In this document: positions 12,985 to 25,275 of the stretch, piece by piece
Layout: every line of letters starts with the position of its first letter
Position numbering within the stretch: the stretch's first letter is position 1
Assembly: GCF_037975245.1 (NCBI RefSeq)
Contig: NC_092561.1
Span: 2,807,501 to 2,871,500 of the forward strand
Direction: 5' to 3'
From: Apostichopus japonicus
Taxonomy: Eukaryota > Echinodermata > Holothuroidea > Aspidochirotida > Stichopodidae
DNA length: 64,000 nt
Program-made: the position numbers and the translations under genes
Notes under the pieces: model-generated
What the model saw: the letters and a program-made list of their open reading frames with translations, nothing else
What the model was told of the DNA's origin: nothing
The model's database searches: none

Positions 12985-13308
12985 ATAGATATAAAGAAAA
13001 ATAGATTATTGTAATGCTATCCCTGTCTATGTTTATATCATAGAATAATTAGGCCCACACTTTGTATTATTGTTTCTTCCTTCATGGGAGATGGATACAT
13101 CGCATACACAGGTTACTGTAGCCAACCACTCTCTGTCTCGCATAGAGATAAAGAAAAATATATGATTGTAATGCTATCCCTGTCTATGTTTATATCATAG
13201 AATAATTAGGCCCATACATTGTATTATTGTTTCTTCCTTAATTTATACAGTAGCTTGGATCATGGTAGATGGATACATGGTAACCACAGGTTACTGTAGC
13301 CAACCACA
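12985..13308. repeat. Tandem duplication inside the left inverted arm
   Basis: A unit of roughly 150-170 bp, from TCTCGCATAGA to TGTAGCCAACCAC, occurs twice in a row. The matching right arm has it once (about 17,799-17,975), so the duplication arose in the left arm after the arms were formed. Confidence 0.8.
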
Positions 13309-13388
13309 AAACTGTGAACCTAGCATTCAATGCACACTGACTGATCTAGTGTATTAACGTACTGGGCTCAAGTAATATGTAACACGTA

Positions 13389-13600
<212 letters not shown>

Positions 13601-15738
13601 GGTTACATGTCTTTATGACATCCTGCAGAATAGAAGTTATACAACCTCTGCACAATAACTGTTTCAAAATTATTGCTTCACGCTGGAATGTTGCTTTTAA
13701 TAAGTAAATCTTTACACTATGATAGTAGTCACCTTTGCCTCTTTTTTTTCAAACTGTATAAGTGAACTTGAAACCGTCTTTTTTTCTTTAACCTAACTTT
13801 TACTTTAATAATAAAAAAAAATCATCAGTGTCCGCTATAACAGTGTTTTGTTCAACTGAATAACTCGTCACAATTCAGTTGTGATTCTCTTCAAGTGGGA
13901 GGTACCACTATTTCCACATTCCACCGTTCCTACGCCCTCGGGAACCGCGTCGTATACCCCACAAGAATGCCACTTCCGTGGTTGACACCTCCTGTTACCA
14001 CGCCATAATCCACCCTAGTAATGGAAATAGGCTATTACCCGCATGGCATATTCTAAAGGCAGAAATAACTTAACATTTAGTCGATGCAAAATGAAAGTGA
14101 ATTTTTTGGATTCAAGCGCACTATCTGTACATGTATGCGAATGTACCTTTATAACGACTGACCTTAAATGTCCGCTTTTTTTGTCTTAAACGGCGCTTCG
14201 ACAGCACTAACGTAGCTAAATTACTTCCTTATCATAAAAAAAATATACAGAAATGTGATAAGGCACGGAGGGAAGCGTTTAGATTGACCTCGTATAGAAA
14301 GTACCTATTAAATACAGTTCCATTACGTTTTTCTAATAACATCACAGGTTACACAAACACATTTTTGGAAATATAACCTCTCAGTCACCGGCATAAATAT
14401 AAATTAGATGTTACTTTATTATTTTGAGCTTGGATTTTTTACCTTAAGATTGTTTTAATCTTTTAAATTGTTGTTTGTTTAACTAATATGTGTTTTATTT
14501 TCTAGTTTTTTGGGGGGAGGGGGGGGGGGGTTATAAAATGATCGTCTGCGTTGAAATATACACCTAGCGACGTCCTTACTTGTAAGCAAATTCCTCAACC
14601 GTTGATTTTTGTTTTGTTTATCACACTGCGAGTAGTTGCCGTAGAGGCAATGCACATTTCAGTACGTTTGAAATCTCGTCAGCGCATACTTGCAAGACTG
14701 GGTTTTAGGGCCAACCTTTAAATGATATTTATCCTCTTAAAATATATGCTGAAATCGTATATGGTACCGCAATCTGAAAATTTCGAAAGCAAAGAACCCA
14801 CAAAGTCCACCCTTGGGCCATAACTATTTTAACAACTGGGATTCCAAGCCTGTACCAATGAGCTGGACTAATTAAAACATATTTGTTTACTTAGTTTTCT
14901 TGGTTGCTATATTACTTTGAGTGCATTAAAAATCAACTTGTTACTACCGCAGCTCCTCCTATCACGTGAAATTGAGTAACTTAATGCCAGTTATGACTGC
15001 AGACTTCAGGCTATAGATTGGTAGTTCTCTTGACCGCTTTACTGTTGTACACATGCAACACATTAAAGTTTATTGTTATTTAAAAAGAGGGGCCTAACAC
15101 AACATTTTATGAAGTCAGTTCGTAGAAAGGCATTATATCGTTTATTTAGCATCGTAACTATGGAACAATGTAACTACGTATGCAAATTTTGGAGTGAATC
15201 GTCTCGATATATTCTTACTGGCTTTGTCGACTTAAAGAAAATAACCAGATTAAGACGCTGACAGTATATAACATTCCAGTCATAACCAAGGGCGGTAATT
15301 ATCGCAAATGTTATTGTCGTTAAGTCTAGCCCTCCATAGCTTACCATATCTAGGCTTATCATAATACATACACAACTTTCTACATGCTTATCACTACTGC
15401 TTCATTCATTCTATGTATGTGGTTGTGTATTGTACAGGTCATACAATTTGGTATACAGGATGTTTGCTGTACTCGTATGATTGTTCAGAGCTGATCACAG
15501 GATGTTCGGAAGTGTCCGGTTTCTATTTTCGAAACTCATCATTAGATATTATATAAAGCAACAAATTTATTACTCTTATATGGATAAAGGTTATCGGATA
15601 TACTCATGAAACGATGCGAACTACCCGTGTAGTTGTATCAATTTACATACTGTATTGCGCACAATGGCGTATTACTTGAGCCCCGTACGTCAATACCCTA
15701 GATCAGTCAGTGTGCATTGGATGCTAGGTTCACAGTTT

Positions 15739-17798
15739 TATTTGCAAGTTCACTGTACTGTTTTTGATATTTCCAACTTACCTTTTTACGCTTTTTGAAG
15801 TATAAAGTATATTTGTTGTGCTCTGTCCTTGCCATCGGGGTTGTACACCCCTTTGTTGTTCTGAAATACCTAGAAACTTTAAGTAAATATATATTAATAT
15901 AGGACAGTAAGTTACTAGTGATCAGTTTGTAACTCAGAACTGTGGAGACGAAATATATTTCTTGGCCAACACGGACTGACTAGACTTTACAATATGGTAG
16001 TGATATTTTGTGCCAAAGTATATCTCATTGACACTCTTTACAATATTAATATCTTTACAAAAGGTCCCCCTTCGCCCCTACCGGAGTGAATAGGCCATTT
16101 GAAATTCTTAGGCTCATGCCGACTGGCCCATCTACCCTCCTCCTTTTCTCGCCTGCCCCAGAAGCGTGGATCTATAGACCCCTGACGTTTTATTCAACCG
16201 TGGTATCCCGTACTCATTAGTTCCCTGCCGGTTGATTACAACATTCCTCAGTCAACGGATTACAATTGATAGACTGATTCATTATTTCTACATGATAATT
16301 GAATGGATTCTAACAACCCTTCGTTGTATTTCTCTGTTTCTCCAATTGACGAAACAGTACGTCCACTGTATATTTTAAGTTATGCAGCGTACACATTACA
16401 TCCGATATCGTAGTTTTATGTATATTACATGTGAAACGGTCTGGAAAAAAAATGGGTACACTTTTTTTTTCAATACTATTGATATTCCTTTACACTTCTC
16501 GACAATGCTAAACCAGCTGAACCTTTGTATTAACAAACAAGTGCCAGGCAATGGATACTTTCTTTTCCCTTCTCCCAACCCCTTCACCCCTCGCGCAATG
16601 GACTTGCTTAAGAAAACAAAGGTAGAGGAGAAATAATTCAAATTAACTTTTAAGTAATCTCTCTTTCTGAATTTCATTTTATCGCTTAACTGGTAATTCT
16701 TAAGTCTGCACAGACAATTAGACAATCCGATACTGTAGATACATTGAACAAAATACAAAACAATACCATGAAAAATCGAAATAGATGAGGCATATGTTCA
16801 ATTTTAAATGTTTTCAGTCTATAGTATCTAACTTATACTTGATTTAGTTATGAAGAATGCACTATTGTCAATGTGAGTTTAATTGGTCACGGGAATATAC
16901 CTCATGAGCGTCATGATATTTCACTATTGCCATGGACATTTTTGGTAAACATGGTTTATTGTGGTAATTAAATAAAAAGTAGAACTGTATTAAAAGTGCA
17001 ATATTTAAAGTTTAATTTGGTCAAGCTGGTCAAAGATTTTGTATAATAAGCAACATCATTGATCTCAACGACTAATTTCTTTCATAAAACTTCCGATAAA
17101 ATATACATTTACCTACTATAAATAATGATATGGTGTAAAACAGTTTGTTTAATTTTTTTTGGACACGAAAAAGCATAACACCAACAATTCTTACTCATTC
17201 CGTCATCTCGAAAAGTATGATCCAACCAATAAATACTACTGTAACTTATTTGTTGTAGTGAGATTAGAATGGTCAACATTTAATGCCATAACAAGATTTA
17301 TTACTAGGTCAACACCATACGACTATACACATAGTTCATACTTTATACTGATTGATATATCGTAGCCTTCAAGTAAAGTCAAGCCATTTGCAAGCTTGAA
17401 ATATTATTACAAAACTGTAAAAATCGTAGTTTTAAAAAATGCAATAACCTACAGTAGTAATATATCCCTGTACATTATATGATGATTCCATCTCTGTCTA
17501 TTTATCATTATGAATCCCCAATGATGGTTAGCACTCACCCATCTAACCATTCACCTAGAAGCCACGTAAGCCACCGTATTGTTTATCACCATGAGAGTAT
17601 TTCTAGAGCCAGATAATGAAAGCTGTAGCTAATCACAATAATGTAACCTTCTTTCGACCTTGAGACTATTAACAATCATGACACCAATTGCTGAAACTTT
17701 CCTTCCTTAGTTATGTTGGTGATGACGCCATCTATCTTGACACTCATTTGTCTTTCCAGTGACAGAGAGTACAATCAGAGACGACGGGAGAATCCAAC
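15739..17798. other. Insertion interrupting the right inverted arm
   Basis: The left arm runs CCAACCAC directly into AAAACTGTGAACC. In the right arm the two corresponding pieces are 2.06 kb apart, so this segment was gained in the right arm or lost from the left. It has no recognisable ORF, no inverted ends and no clear target duplication. Confidence 0.55.
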
Positions 17799-19065
17799 TT
17801 GTGGTTGGCTACAGTAGCCTGTGTATGCGATGTATCCATCTACCATGATCCAAGCTACTGTATAAATTAAAGAAGAAACAATAATACAAAGTATGGGCCT
17901 AATTATTCTATGATATAAACATACACAGGGATAGCATTACAATAATCTATTTTTCTTTATCTCTATGCGAGATCAGATTTGTAATGTGGCAGAAATCAGT
18001 GAAGAGAAACCTATGTGAACAAGACTTCCTGGATGATTAATTAAAATCCAATCTTAATCGTTTGGTTGTAAAAGAATCACTCATTTGATCAAACAATGCA
18101 CTATGGTACAATGGTACATTATAAACAATGTAAACGAGCGAAGACATTTATCGTTAGAACGAGATTCTATATCACTTTCATTCACAGGGTTTATGTTAAG
18201 TGATATTTGTTTACTCTGTTACCTTTAGTCATGCATAGTATGTCCAAAAATATTAACCTAGTTATATACATCACTTTAATCCACCCATAATATGTTTAAC
18301 GACATTTCTTTACTACATAACTTTAATCCGACCTCAGAAATTGTTTTAATATTTATATACTAGATCCTGTTAAGCCACAAACTGGATATTTGCAAATATG
18401 TATTTATTGTATATTGCCTACTGTAACTTCTCGGTGTATTGACAACAAACGATTTGTAGTATTTTATTAGAATATTATGTAATAAAAGTATTTCAGTTGA
18501 ACATGTTCATCGAATGACTCTTAACTTCTTTAGTTATCATACTTTTCGAATAAAAAAGAAATGTACCTTACCAGTAACTTAAGTACCCGATGTATGTTAA
18601 CATTGTTGATATTCTATTGGTTTATACTTCTTAACCCGTTTTCATACTTATAAAATAGGTTTCCAGATAAAATTCAAAACAGTACAGGATAAAAAAACCA
18701 TTGGTTAATGTTCAAAATCAAGGAGGAAGTCACAAAATGTGATAAATCATTTCAAAATGAAAAACAAAACATTTTTTTAATCAACAATTAATTATAGTCA
18801 TCCGTACATTAGCCATATAAAAGAGAAAATTTATTGGCGTAATACATTTCACTGTTGCCTGGTATTTTACTCTCCGTTAACGTATAACTTTCAGACACAT
18901 TGTAAAATAATTGTTCTGCAACATAACTGGAACTTTGTTTGTTCAATAATATTTTGAAAGTAATCTTTTAAAGAAAAATAAGTGATTAAAATATCCCAAC
19001 ATTTTTGTTTTATCTGCTTTGTTTGCGTTTGTTTCGTTTTAACAATCATGAAGTTTAATAAGCTA

Positions 19066-19069
<4 letters not shown>

Positions 19070-19155
<86 letters not shown>
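19070..19155. repeat. (TTA)n microsatellite
   Basis: About 86 bp of pure TTA repeats. The matching place in the left arm (11,660-11,690) has a short AATA/ATA run, so the tract expanded in this arm. The poly-Leu ORF here is an artefact. Confidence 0.95.
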
Positions 19156-19156
<1 letters not shown>

Positions 19157-19345
19157 ATTTTTAAATACTTAAATAGGATAAAGCAAAGTTAAAAACTAAT
19201 AATTATAATAAAAGCAACGAGTGCATTTTTCGCACCTCTCATAGGGCTGACAGCACCGAACCCTACACGAAGGACGCCCTCAACTTATCCACCTCATTCC
19301 ACCTCCACCTCTAAAAGGGGTGCGAAAAGGGCATACTATACTACT

Positions 19346-20419
19346 TGAGATTATGGATGATCTTATGTTTTTCGTTATTTTTCAATGTACTGCCGGTTTT
19401 GTACATGAATGAAATATGCCATTTGATGACTATAAATGACAGTGATAGTTGTGAAACCATAACAAAAATGGATTAAAACGGTAAAGTTTAAAATGCATTT
19501 TGGAAAAACCGCTCTCTCCACAGAAGCTAGACTAGGCCTAGATGTGAGTTTAGTAATGAATATGCAAGACTAAACAGCGACAGAAGCTCCTACTCCATTT
19601 TTAGTGTTAGATTCCAAATTTGAGTTTAAAATGTTGAAGTTGTAACCATAAGCACCTGTGTGCTTCTCCCACCTTCGCATAGTGTCGTAAAAATAAGTAC
19701 CCCATGGCCTGCATTTATTTGTTTAGCCCTATATGTCCTGCAGCAGTATTATGTACTGATAATGGTTATAGATAACGTATGAATACTATACATATACATA
19801 TAGTGCACACTAATCCTGTTACATAGTAGTAGCTAGGCAAAGTGATATCGGTTGTTTTCTTCTCGACCTAATTAATTCTTCCTCTGTATTAGGTTTATCA
19901 CAGGACGTACAGGACTTGGGAAGCGAGATTATTGCTGAATTGAATATACAATATATAAGGTAAAAGTGTTTCGTCGCTCAGCTTCAACAAACGTCAGTTA
20001 GAACTGGAGGCAACTGTTTCTTTTAGTAGGGCCTAGGTTTAAGTTTAATATTAGAAGCCTGCCTAGTTCTAATAAAGTTGTTTAAACGTGACAACCGATT
20101 CACACAGAGATTACAGTAACTACTGTAAATCACAACAATTGGATTTGTTGGAATTACACATATCCTGAGTTCTTACCGTAATCCAAATAACACATGCTAA
20201 CGATGTATATATCACGATTCAGATTTTACAATTTGGTACACAAATTAAAGATTTACAGTGGTAACTGTGTTCTCTGTGTGTATCGGGTGAACTTGAGTAT
20301 TTGCATTGTTATGTTACGAACATTCTGTCACTTCTGGTCTATTTTTAATCACTATTGTGTTTCTTTCTTTTATTAAAATAATTGTTTGGGTATTTGCGAA
20401 GTAATATTCAAAGATAGCT
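19346..20419. other. Upstream region of copy A, unassigned
   Basis: No exon or repeat was recognised. It ends in ATATTCAAAG just before the ATG of the CARD remnant. The same context precedes the CARD remnant of copy C (60,680-60,692), so this boundary is probably an old splice acceptor with a 5' UTR exon further upstream. Confidence 0.4.
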
Positions 20420-22839
20420 ATGCCTACAGCAAAAAGGGAGACTTTAGATAGGACGCTATAGTTTTTGACTGAGGATCTGGATGTCACGCCTGTAATTATT
20501 CATCTCAAAAGTAAAGAAATTCTTAAAGACATAGACGAAGAAAAAATCAACACAAAAGTAACAGAAAAAGAGAAAGTCATGGAGCTTGTAAAAATCATAG
20601 GGGAGAAAAGAATTTTCAGATAGTACTTAGGGAATTGTCAAGGTTCGGAATATCTAGCAGAAGAAATGGACAAGAATTTACATGCTGTCGAAGAAGAATT
20701 ACAGAGTTTAACGGTATTTATTATGTTAAGAAACATTTAAAATCATTTCCATTCTGGTTGTTTAAATTAATCTTTAAGAATATTGAACTGGATAGTTTGA
20801 GACCTTTGAGGAATTTATAGAGCATTTATTCCTGCAGACTTTATGGAGTTAAAACACATTTATCTCACATTTAGAGGTTTGTGAAAAGATACTGTAGAAA
20901 CATAACCATTGGCTTCTTCGAAGTGTTGTATAATGTCTAAATGATGCAATTCTCTGCGTTCCCTTGACGTTTTGTCGACAATGTGTTGTGTTGGTATGTG
21001 GAGGAAAGGTATAAACATTACGACGTTCCGGTAATACGGTTTTGACAGCTTATAGTATATTGACCATGTGCGTTAGGAAGAAATTAAGACCTGTAAAGAG
21101 TTGGGAGAAGGAGATGTTATGACATTCGCAAATTGATTTTAGATTCTATACATAATATTTTCATTGTAGAGACAAGCCGATGGAATGAAGCAGATCGAAA
21201 GATGGAAAGCCTTAGAAGAGAAATTTTATTGCTTCAGCTGCAAATATGACAACATAGGAAATTACACAGATGTTCCTGAAGAAGTTAATATACTTTTGAT
21301 TGGGAAAACTGGGTCCGGTAAAAGCGCCTCTGGAACACACTTATCGGGAAACCTTACTTGAAAGAAAGTGACACCAGTGCGTCGGTGACTAAGACAATTA
21401 GTATGAAAAACCTGAAGGAGGATGGATTTAATATCACATTCATTGACACACCTGGTCTTTTTGACACGGCCAAAGATTTTCAAAATGAAGATTTGGTGCT
21501 TTAAATAGCGAAAACAATGATCAACTTTAAGGGAGGAATCCATCTATTTCTGCTGGTTTTGAGTTCTACAGCGAGATTCACCCAGGAGGAACAAGACACC
21601 ATTAACGCCATCGAGGTAAGTTCGATCATCAAGAAGTGTTATGCAACTCTCAGCGGATGGTTTATTTCAGTCTATAGAAAGTTCCACGAAAAGCAAGCAT
21701 GTAAACCACTGTTTGAATGCAAAGTTTGGGTTTAAGTGAAATGTGTGATTGGAGCACAAGCAAAGTAATGAGAAACAAGAAAGAGACGATAGTATGGACA
21801 TAATGAAATAATGACCGTTCAAGTGTGCTCAAATAATATCGTTGACGAGTGGTGTGCCAGTTTGTAAGTGTTCATAGCCTCCACAGTTCAACATAGCCAC
21901 GCCGATATTTATTGTCGTAGCGTAAATGAATGTCACATGTTGAATTTTTATTTGTTACTCATAAAAGTTGTTCTCATGTATGCCACATTCATTAATTTTT
22001 TCATATTGTACCCGTACAGAGCATCCTTGGCAAGAGTGTTTTATCAGAACTGCCTCGTAGTTCTGACCTACGCTCATGCAAAATTTGGTTCTAAGGACAA
22101 GCAGTCGCTGCGGCAGTACGTTACACAGGAAAGGAAAGATGGGGGCAAGTTTGGGGATCTACTTAAGCATGTCAGCAATCGAGTAATAGCCGTCGAGAAT
22201 TGCTTTGAAGATGACTTTCTGACAGAGAAACATCGTCAGAAACTCCTTTGTTGTTTAGGTCAGGTTTACACGAGAACGAAGGGTCTATGTATTCCAACAA
22301 GGCATTTAAAATAGCAAAGGTAAGAGTCGAGCAACATGAGGAAGAACGAAAGAATAGAGTCGCCAGGGAAACCGAATTGACCCATATGAAAACCATGTTG
22401 CGAAAGTTTCTTTTGCAGAAGTATCTGAAGCAATTAACAGAGAAACAACTCGACAACATACTTCCAAAGGTTAGGAAGGAGACACTACACATCATGACGA
22501 GGTCTGGGGTGAAGCAGTTACCTTTCATCACAAGTGAAGATGTCAAGATATACGTAGAAAACTTCATTCGGGAAAATGAAGTCTTGACGGACATGAATGA
22601 CTCTGGTCAGGTAATTGGAAACCATTATTTACTGAACTTGTGGGAAGTCAAATTGAAGCTTCTGATATAAGTATCATGGAAGTATCCAGTTTGTTCTTAC
22701 AGCAGAATAACAATTTGCTGTAAGAGTGTCTTGGGAATCCTGTTCGAAAAACGACAACAACAAAGGGAGGCAAAGCGTTTGCAGGAAAGGGAAGACTTAA
22801 GGAACACAGATAGGTAGAAGTGATGTTCCTTCAGATATC

Positions 22840-23970
22840 AGTAAGTAAGTAAGGAAGTAAGTAAGTAGGCAAGTAAGCAAGTAAGCAAGTAAGCAAGTAA
22901 GCAAGTAAGCAAGTAAGCAAGTAAGCAAGTAAGCAAGCAAGGAAGCAAGTAAGGAAGCAAGCAAGTAAGTAAAACTTTATTGATCCAATATGGAAATTCG
23001 TGTACTCGCACGTACTATAAAAATTCTCAAATGACAGAAAAAAATATGACTGTACAGATAATATGGTAAGAGGGGTAAGAAATTAACGTTGAAGATTGCT
23101 TTTGAAAAGTTGAATTGCACATGGGATGAATGAATTGCGGTGTCTGTTGGTTTTCAAGCATGGGAGTCTCAGTCTCCCACTGGCCCTACTCATGCAACTG
23201 TCATGGAGAAGGCCATGGAGTGGGTGGGCACTGTCCCCCCACACAGTGTCAAGTTTACTCTGGAGTAAGCATTGATAAACTTCGTCTACCGTATGCTGGG
23301 AATTACCGATCACCTCTTCCGCTCTCTTTCTAATTCCATCGATACGATCTCTTTCCGAATTAACTACATTTCCACCCCAGCATATAAGACAATAACGCCA
23401 GACCCCGCAAATTGTAGCATTATAAAACATTTCCAAAATTTCAGAGCGAACATTAAAGTTTGACATTTTCCTGAGGCAGTAAAGTCGGGAATTCAGTTTC
23501 TTAACAAGAGTATCAATCCCCCCCCCCCCCCCCCACGATAAATCATTGTTCAAAGTCACGCCAAGGTGTACATTTGACTCGACACGTTTGACTAGAGTTC
23601 CCTTAATAATGGGATTAGCATTCCGCCGGAAGTCGATCACCATTTCTTTCGTCTTGGTAACGTTCAGTTCCAGGAAATTCGAGTCGCAGTATTGAACGAA
23701 AGACTGTACTTGGTTTGTGGTAGGGACTGTCCTCAGACCCGTTGATTAATCCCACCAAGGCAGTGTCATCAGCAAATTTAATAAGTGAGCACCCTTTCTC
23801 CGAGGATCTGGCATCATACGTATATAGCCTGAATAGAAACGGTGCCAGAACTGTACCTTGGGGCGCCCCAGTATTAGAAGAGGTAATCCTGGAGCGGCAG
23901 GTTGGGCTGAGATTAACGGATTGCGAACGGTTTTTGAGGTAGCTCATTATCCATTGAACAAGGCCAAAAA
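22840..23970 (-). mobile_element. 5'-truncated LINE (CR1/L2/Rex-like) inserted in copy A
   Basis: On the minus strand two overlapping frames (about 23,970-23,615 and 23,643-23,083) encode the C-terminal half of a non-LTR reverse transcriptase: GAPQGTVLAPFLF, then the catalytic FADD box, then the thumb region. The reading frame breaks near 23,630, so it is dead. The 3' end reads TTGATCAATAAAG-like sequence on the element strand and finishes in an 8-bp microsatellite (TTACTTGC)n at 22,841-22,975, as CR1-group LINEs do. ATATC flanks both ends (22,835-22,839 and 23,971-23,975), consistent with a short target duplication. Copy C shows the uninterrupted site. Confidence 0.85.
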
Positions 23971-23984
23971 ATATCTGCGATAAA

Positions 23985-24731
23985 GTGTGTGGACATCTGA
24001 CAACTGCACAGATGCAATCTTTGGGTTTTGATGAAGTAAAAGCTGAAATACTTAAACAAATCAAAGAGCAAAACAAAGTTATTGAGGAATGTAAGAATGA
24101 GGCTGTGAGATGCTTTGCGGGTTCCACTGAAGTTAGAATCAAAGAGAGAGGCATCGCTAAAATATCCAACGTGAGGGTAGATGACGAAATTCTAGTCTTT
24201 GACGAGAATGGGCTTCTATTCTATGATAAGGTCTATCTCATTTCTCATGCAAGAGAAGATGAAAATATTACCTTCGTCCGGTTGCAAACATCTTCAGGTA
24301 AAGACCTGCGTATTTCACCAGGTCATTTATTACCTGTTGGTAGTCTTGGTAGTAACGTCGCCGCTAAAGACGTATCCCTTGGTAACGTCATATTTACATT
24401 ACAAGGTGGTGTGATGATGCCTGACAAAGTTTCCTCAGTAACCTACGAGCTATGTCGAGGAGCGTATTGCCCAATGACAATGCATGGGACTATTGTTGTC
24501 AATGACGTAGCAGCATCCTGTTATACAACTTTCTTCCCATCTCCTCTTGCTCACGCCTTGCTTTCTCCCATAAGATTCCTCTTCAGTTATTTACCTCTAC
24601 CTCTCTTTAATCAATTACTTCCATATGATACTGAGGAAGGGATGCCAGTGCTGCTCCTAAAATGCCGTTCCATAATCATCAAGTTGCGTTCATTGTGTAA
24701 AAGAAATGGTAACCCAAACAAAAGCGTGTAG
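23985..24731 (+). CDS. Hedgehog-type Hint (autoprocessing) domain, open frame of copy A
   Basis: The frame of 248 codons begins in the last helical repeat and enters a Hint domain at Cys43 (24,111), the residue that would attack the preceding peptide bond. Further Hint landmarks are block SPGHLLPV (Ser111 and His114, where hedgehog has T..H) and VVNDVAASCYT with Cys179, matching the conserved late Cys of hedgehog C-terminal domains. After it come about 65 residues with hydrophobic segments (LAHALL, IRFLFSYLPLPLF), laid out like the sterol-recognition tail of hedgehog. The Met at 23,985 is only the first Met in the frame after the LINE insertion, and homology to copy C starts just before it. 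As the upstream exons are broken, whether this is expressed is unknown. The domain identity is secure and the processing activity is inferred. Confidence 0.85.
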   Translation: MCGHLTTAQMQSLGFDEVKAEILKQIKEQNKVIEECKNEAVRCFAGSTEVRIKERGIAKISNVRVDDEILVFDENGLLFYDKVYLISHAREDENITFVRLQTSSGKDLRISPGHLLPVGSLGSNVAAKDVSLGNVIFTLQGGVMMPDKVSSVTYELCRGAYCPMTMHGTIVVNDVAASCYTTFFPSPLAHALLSPIRFLFSYLPLPLFNQLLPYDTEEGMPVLLLKCRSIIIKLRSLCKRNGNPNKSV

Positions 24732-25094
24732 GTGTTGAAACGTGTTATGGCCCTAACAACTCTTTTATAATATTGTTGGGAGGTTTTTTTTTTAGGAGGG
24801 ATTTACACAACAGTTGCTTTTCAATTCCATTTCACTTTACATAGACGGACTAATGTTTGACTCATTAAATATTTGTAGAATCCGACAGTCTGATTAAGAG
24901 GTCAGTTTATTAAAAAGTCCAAGAACAGTAGCATTTGTCAATAATTTATAAAAACCTGTCAAAAAGAATGAAAACTATCATACTATCTTCTTTTATACGT
25001 TTTACCAAAAAAGTTCCATGATCGTTTTCAGTGCTATAACGGGATTGTCACTGCAGTTGTATGAATTTAACGTAATTATTACTTGTTTAAAAGT
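24732..25094. other. Sequence downstream of copy A
   Basis: Presumed 3' flank or 3' UTR of copy A. No clear polyadenylation signal stands out and there is no other feature. Confidence 0.35.
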
Positions 25095-25275
25095 AAGTGG
25101 GCCTGACGTTTCGATCCTAGCAGGACCTTCTTCAGCGGCCGCAGAAGGCTTTCCGGGGCTCTCAGCCTCTGAATATGATCTCGCTAGGATCGAAACGTCA
25201 GGCCTACTTACTCTGACAAATTCACTTACACGGGCTCTGTAGTGGATCAGCAGTTTGCTAACAGTTTTGCTTTTT
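25095..25275. mobile_element. Penelope-like terminal-repeat fragment with two inverted hammerhead cores
   Basis: Two copies of a GATCCTAGC/GCTAGGATC block lie head to head, one on each strand, followed by AGCAGTTTGCTAACAGTTTT. The same tail follows the remnant at 8,110-8,745. No protein-coding part is left. Inverted pairs of terminal repeats are known in Penelope-like elements. Confidence 0.65.
25105..25135 (-). ncRNA. Hammerhead ribozyme motif (minimal, Penelope type)
   Basis: On the minus strand it reads CTGAAGA, then helix II GGTCC/GGATC closed by a TGCTA loop, then GAAACGTC. This matches the conserved hammerhead core CUGANGA...GAAAC...GUH with every core base present. Helix III is only the ACGU step, as in the minimal hammerheads reported from Penelope-like elements, which are thought to need dimerisation. 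A second core on the + strand (about 25,168-25,200) keeps GAAACGTC but has CTGAATA in place of CTGANGA. Confidence 0.7.

Larger units (their letters stand above)
20420..24731 (+). pseudogene. Copy A: broken CARD-GIMAP-helical-Hint gene
   Basis: All parts of the family are present in order but damaged. The CARD exon starts MPTAKRETLDRTL and hits a TAG at 20,459, with a second stop near 20,621. The GTPase exon (about 21,170-21,615) keeps GKTGSGKSASG and DTPGLFDT but has a 1-base loss after the P-loop (about 21,333) and a TAA at 21,502. The third exon (from 22,020) has frameshifts near 22,041 and 22,268, and lacks most of the central helical repeats compared with copy C. A LINE sits in the exon at 22,840-23,970. 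Splice sites (GTAAGT after 21,615, CAG at 22,019) remain in place. The Hint part still reads open (separate entry). Copies B and C at 54.7-64 kb are the relatives. Confidence 0.85.

Noticed and set aside
16396-16758. 120-codon minus-strand ORF
   Set aside because: It lies in the insertion within the inverted-repeat element, has no motif and overlaps another random ORF on the opposite strand.
18982-19164. Small ORF ending in poly-Leu, like a membrane peptide
   Set aside because: It is the translation of a (TTA)n microsatellite inside a transposon arm.
22172-22594. 140-codon minus-strand ORF
   Set aside because: It is the antisense shadow of the copy A helical exon.
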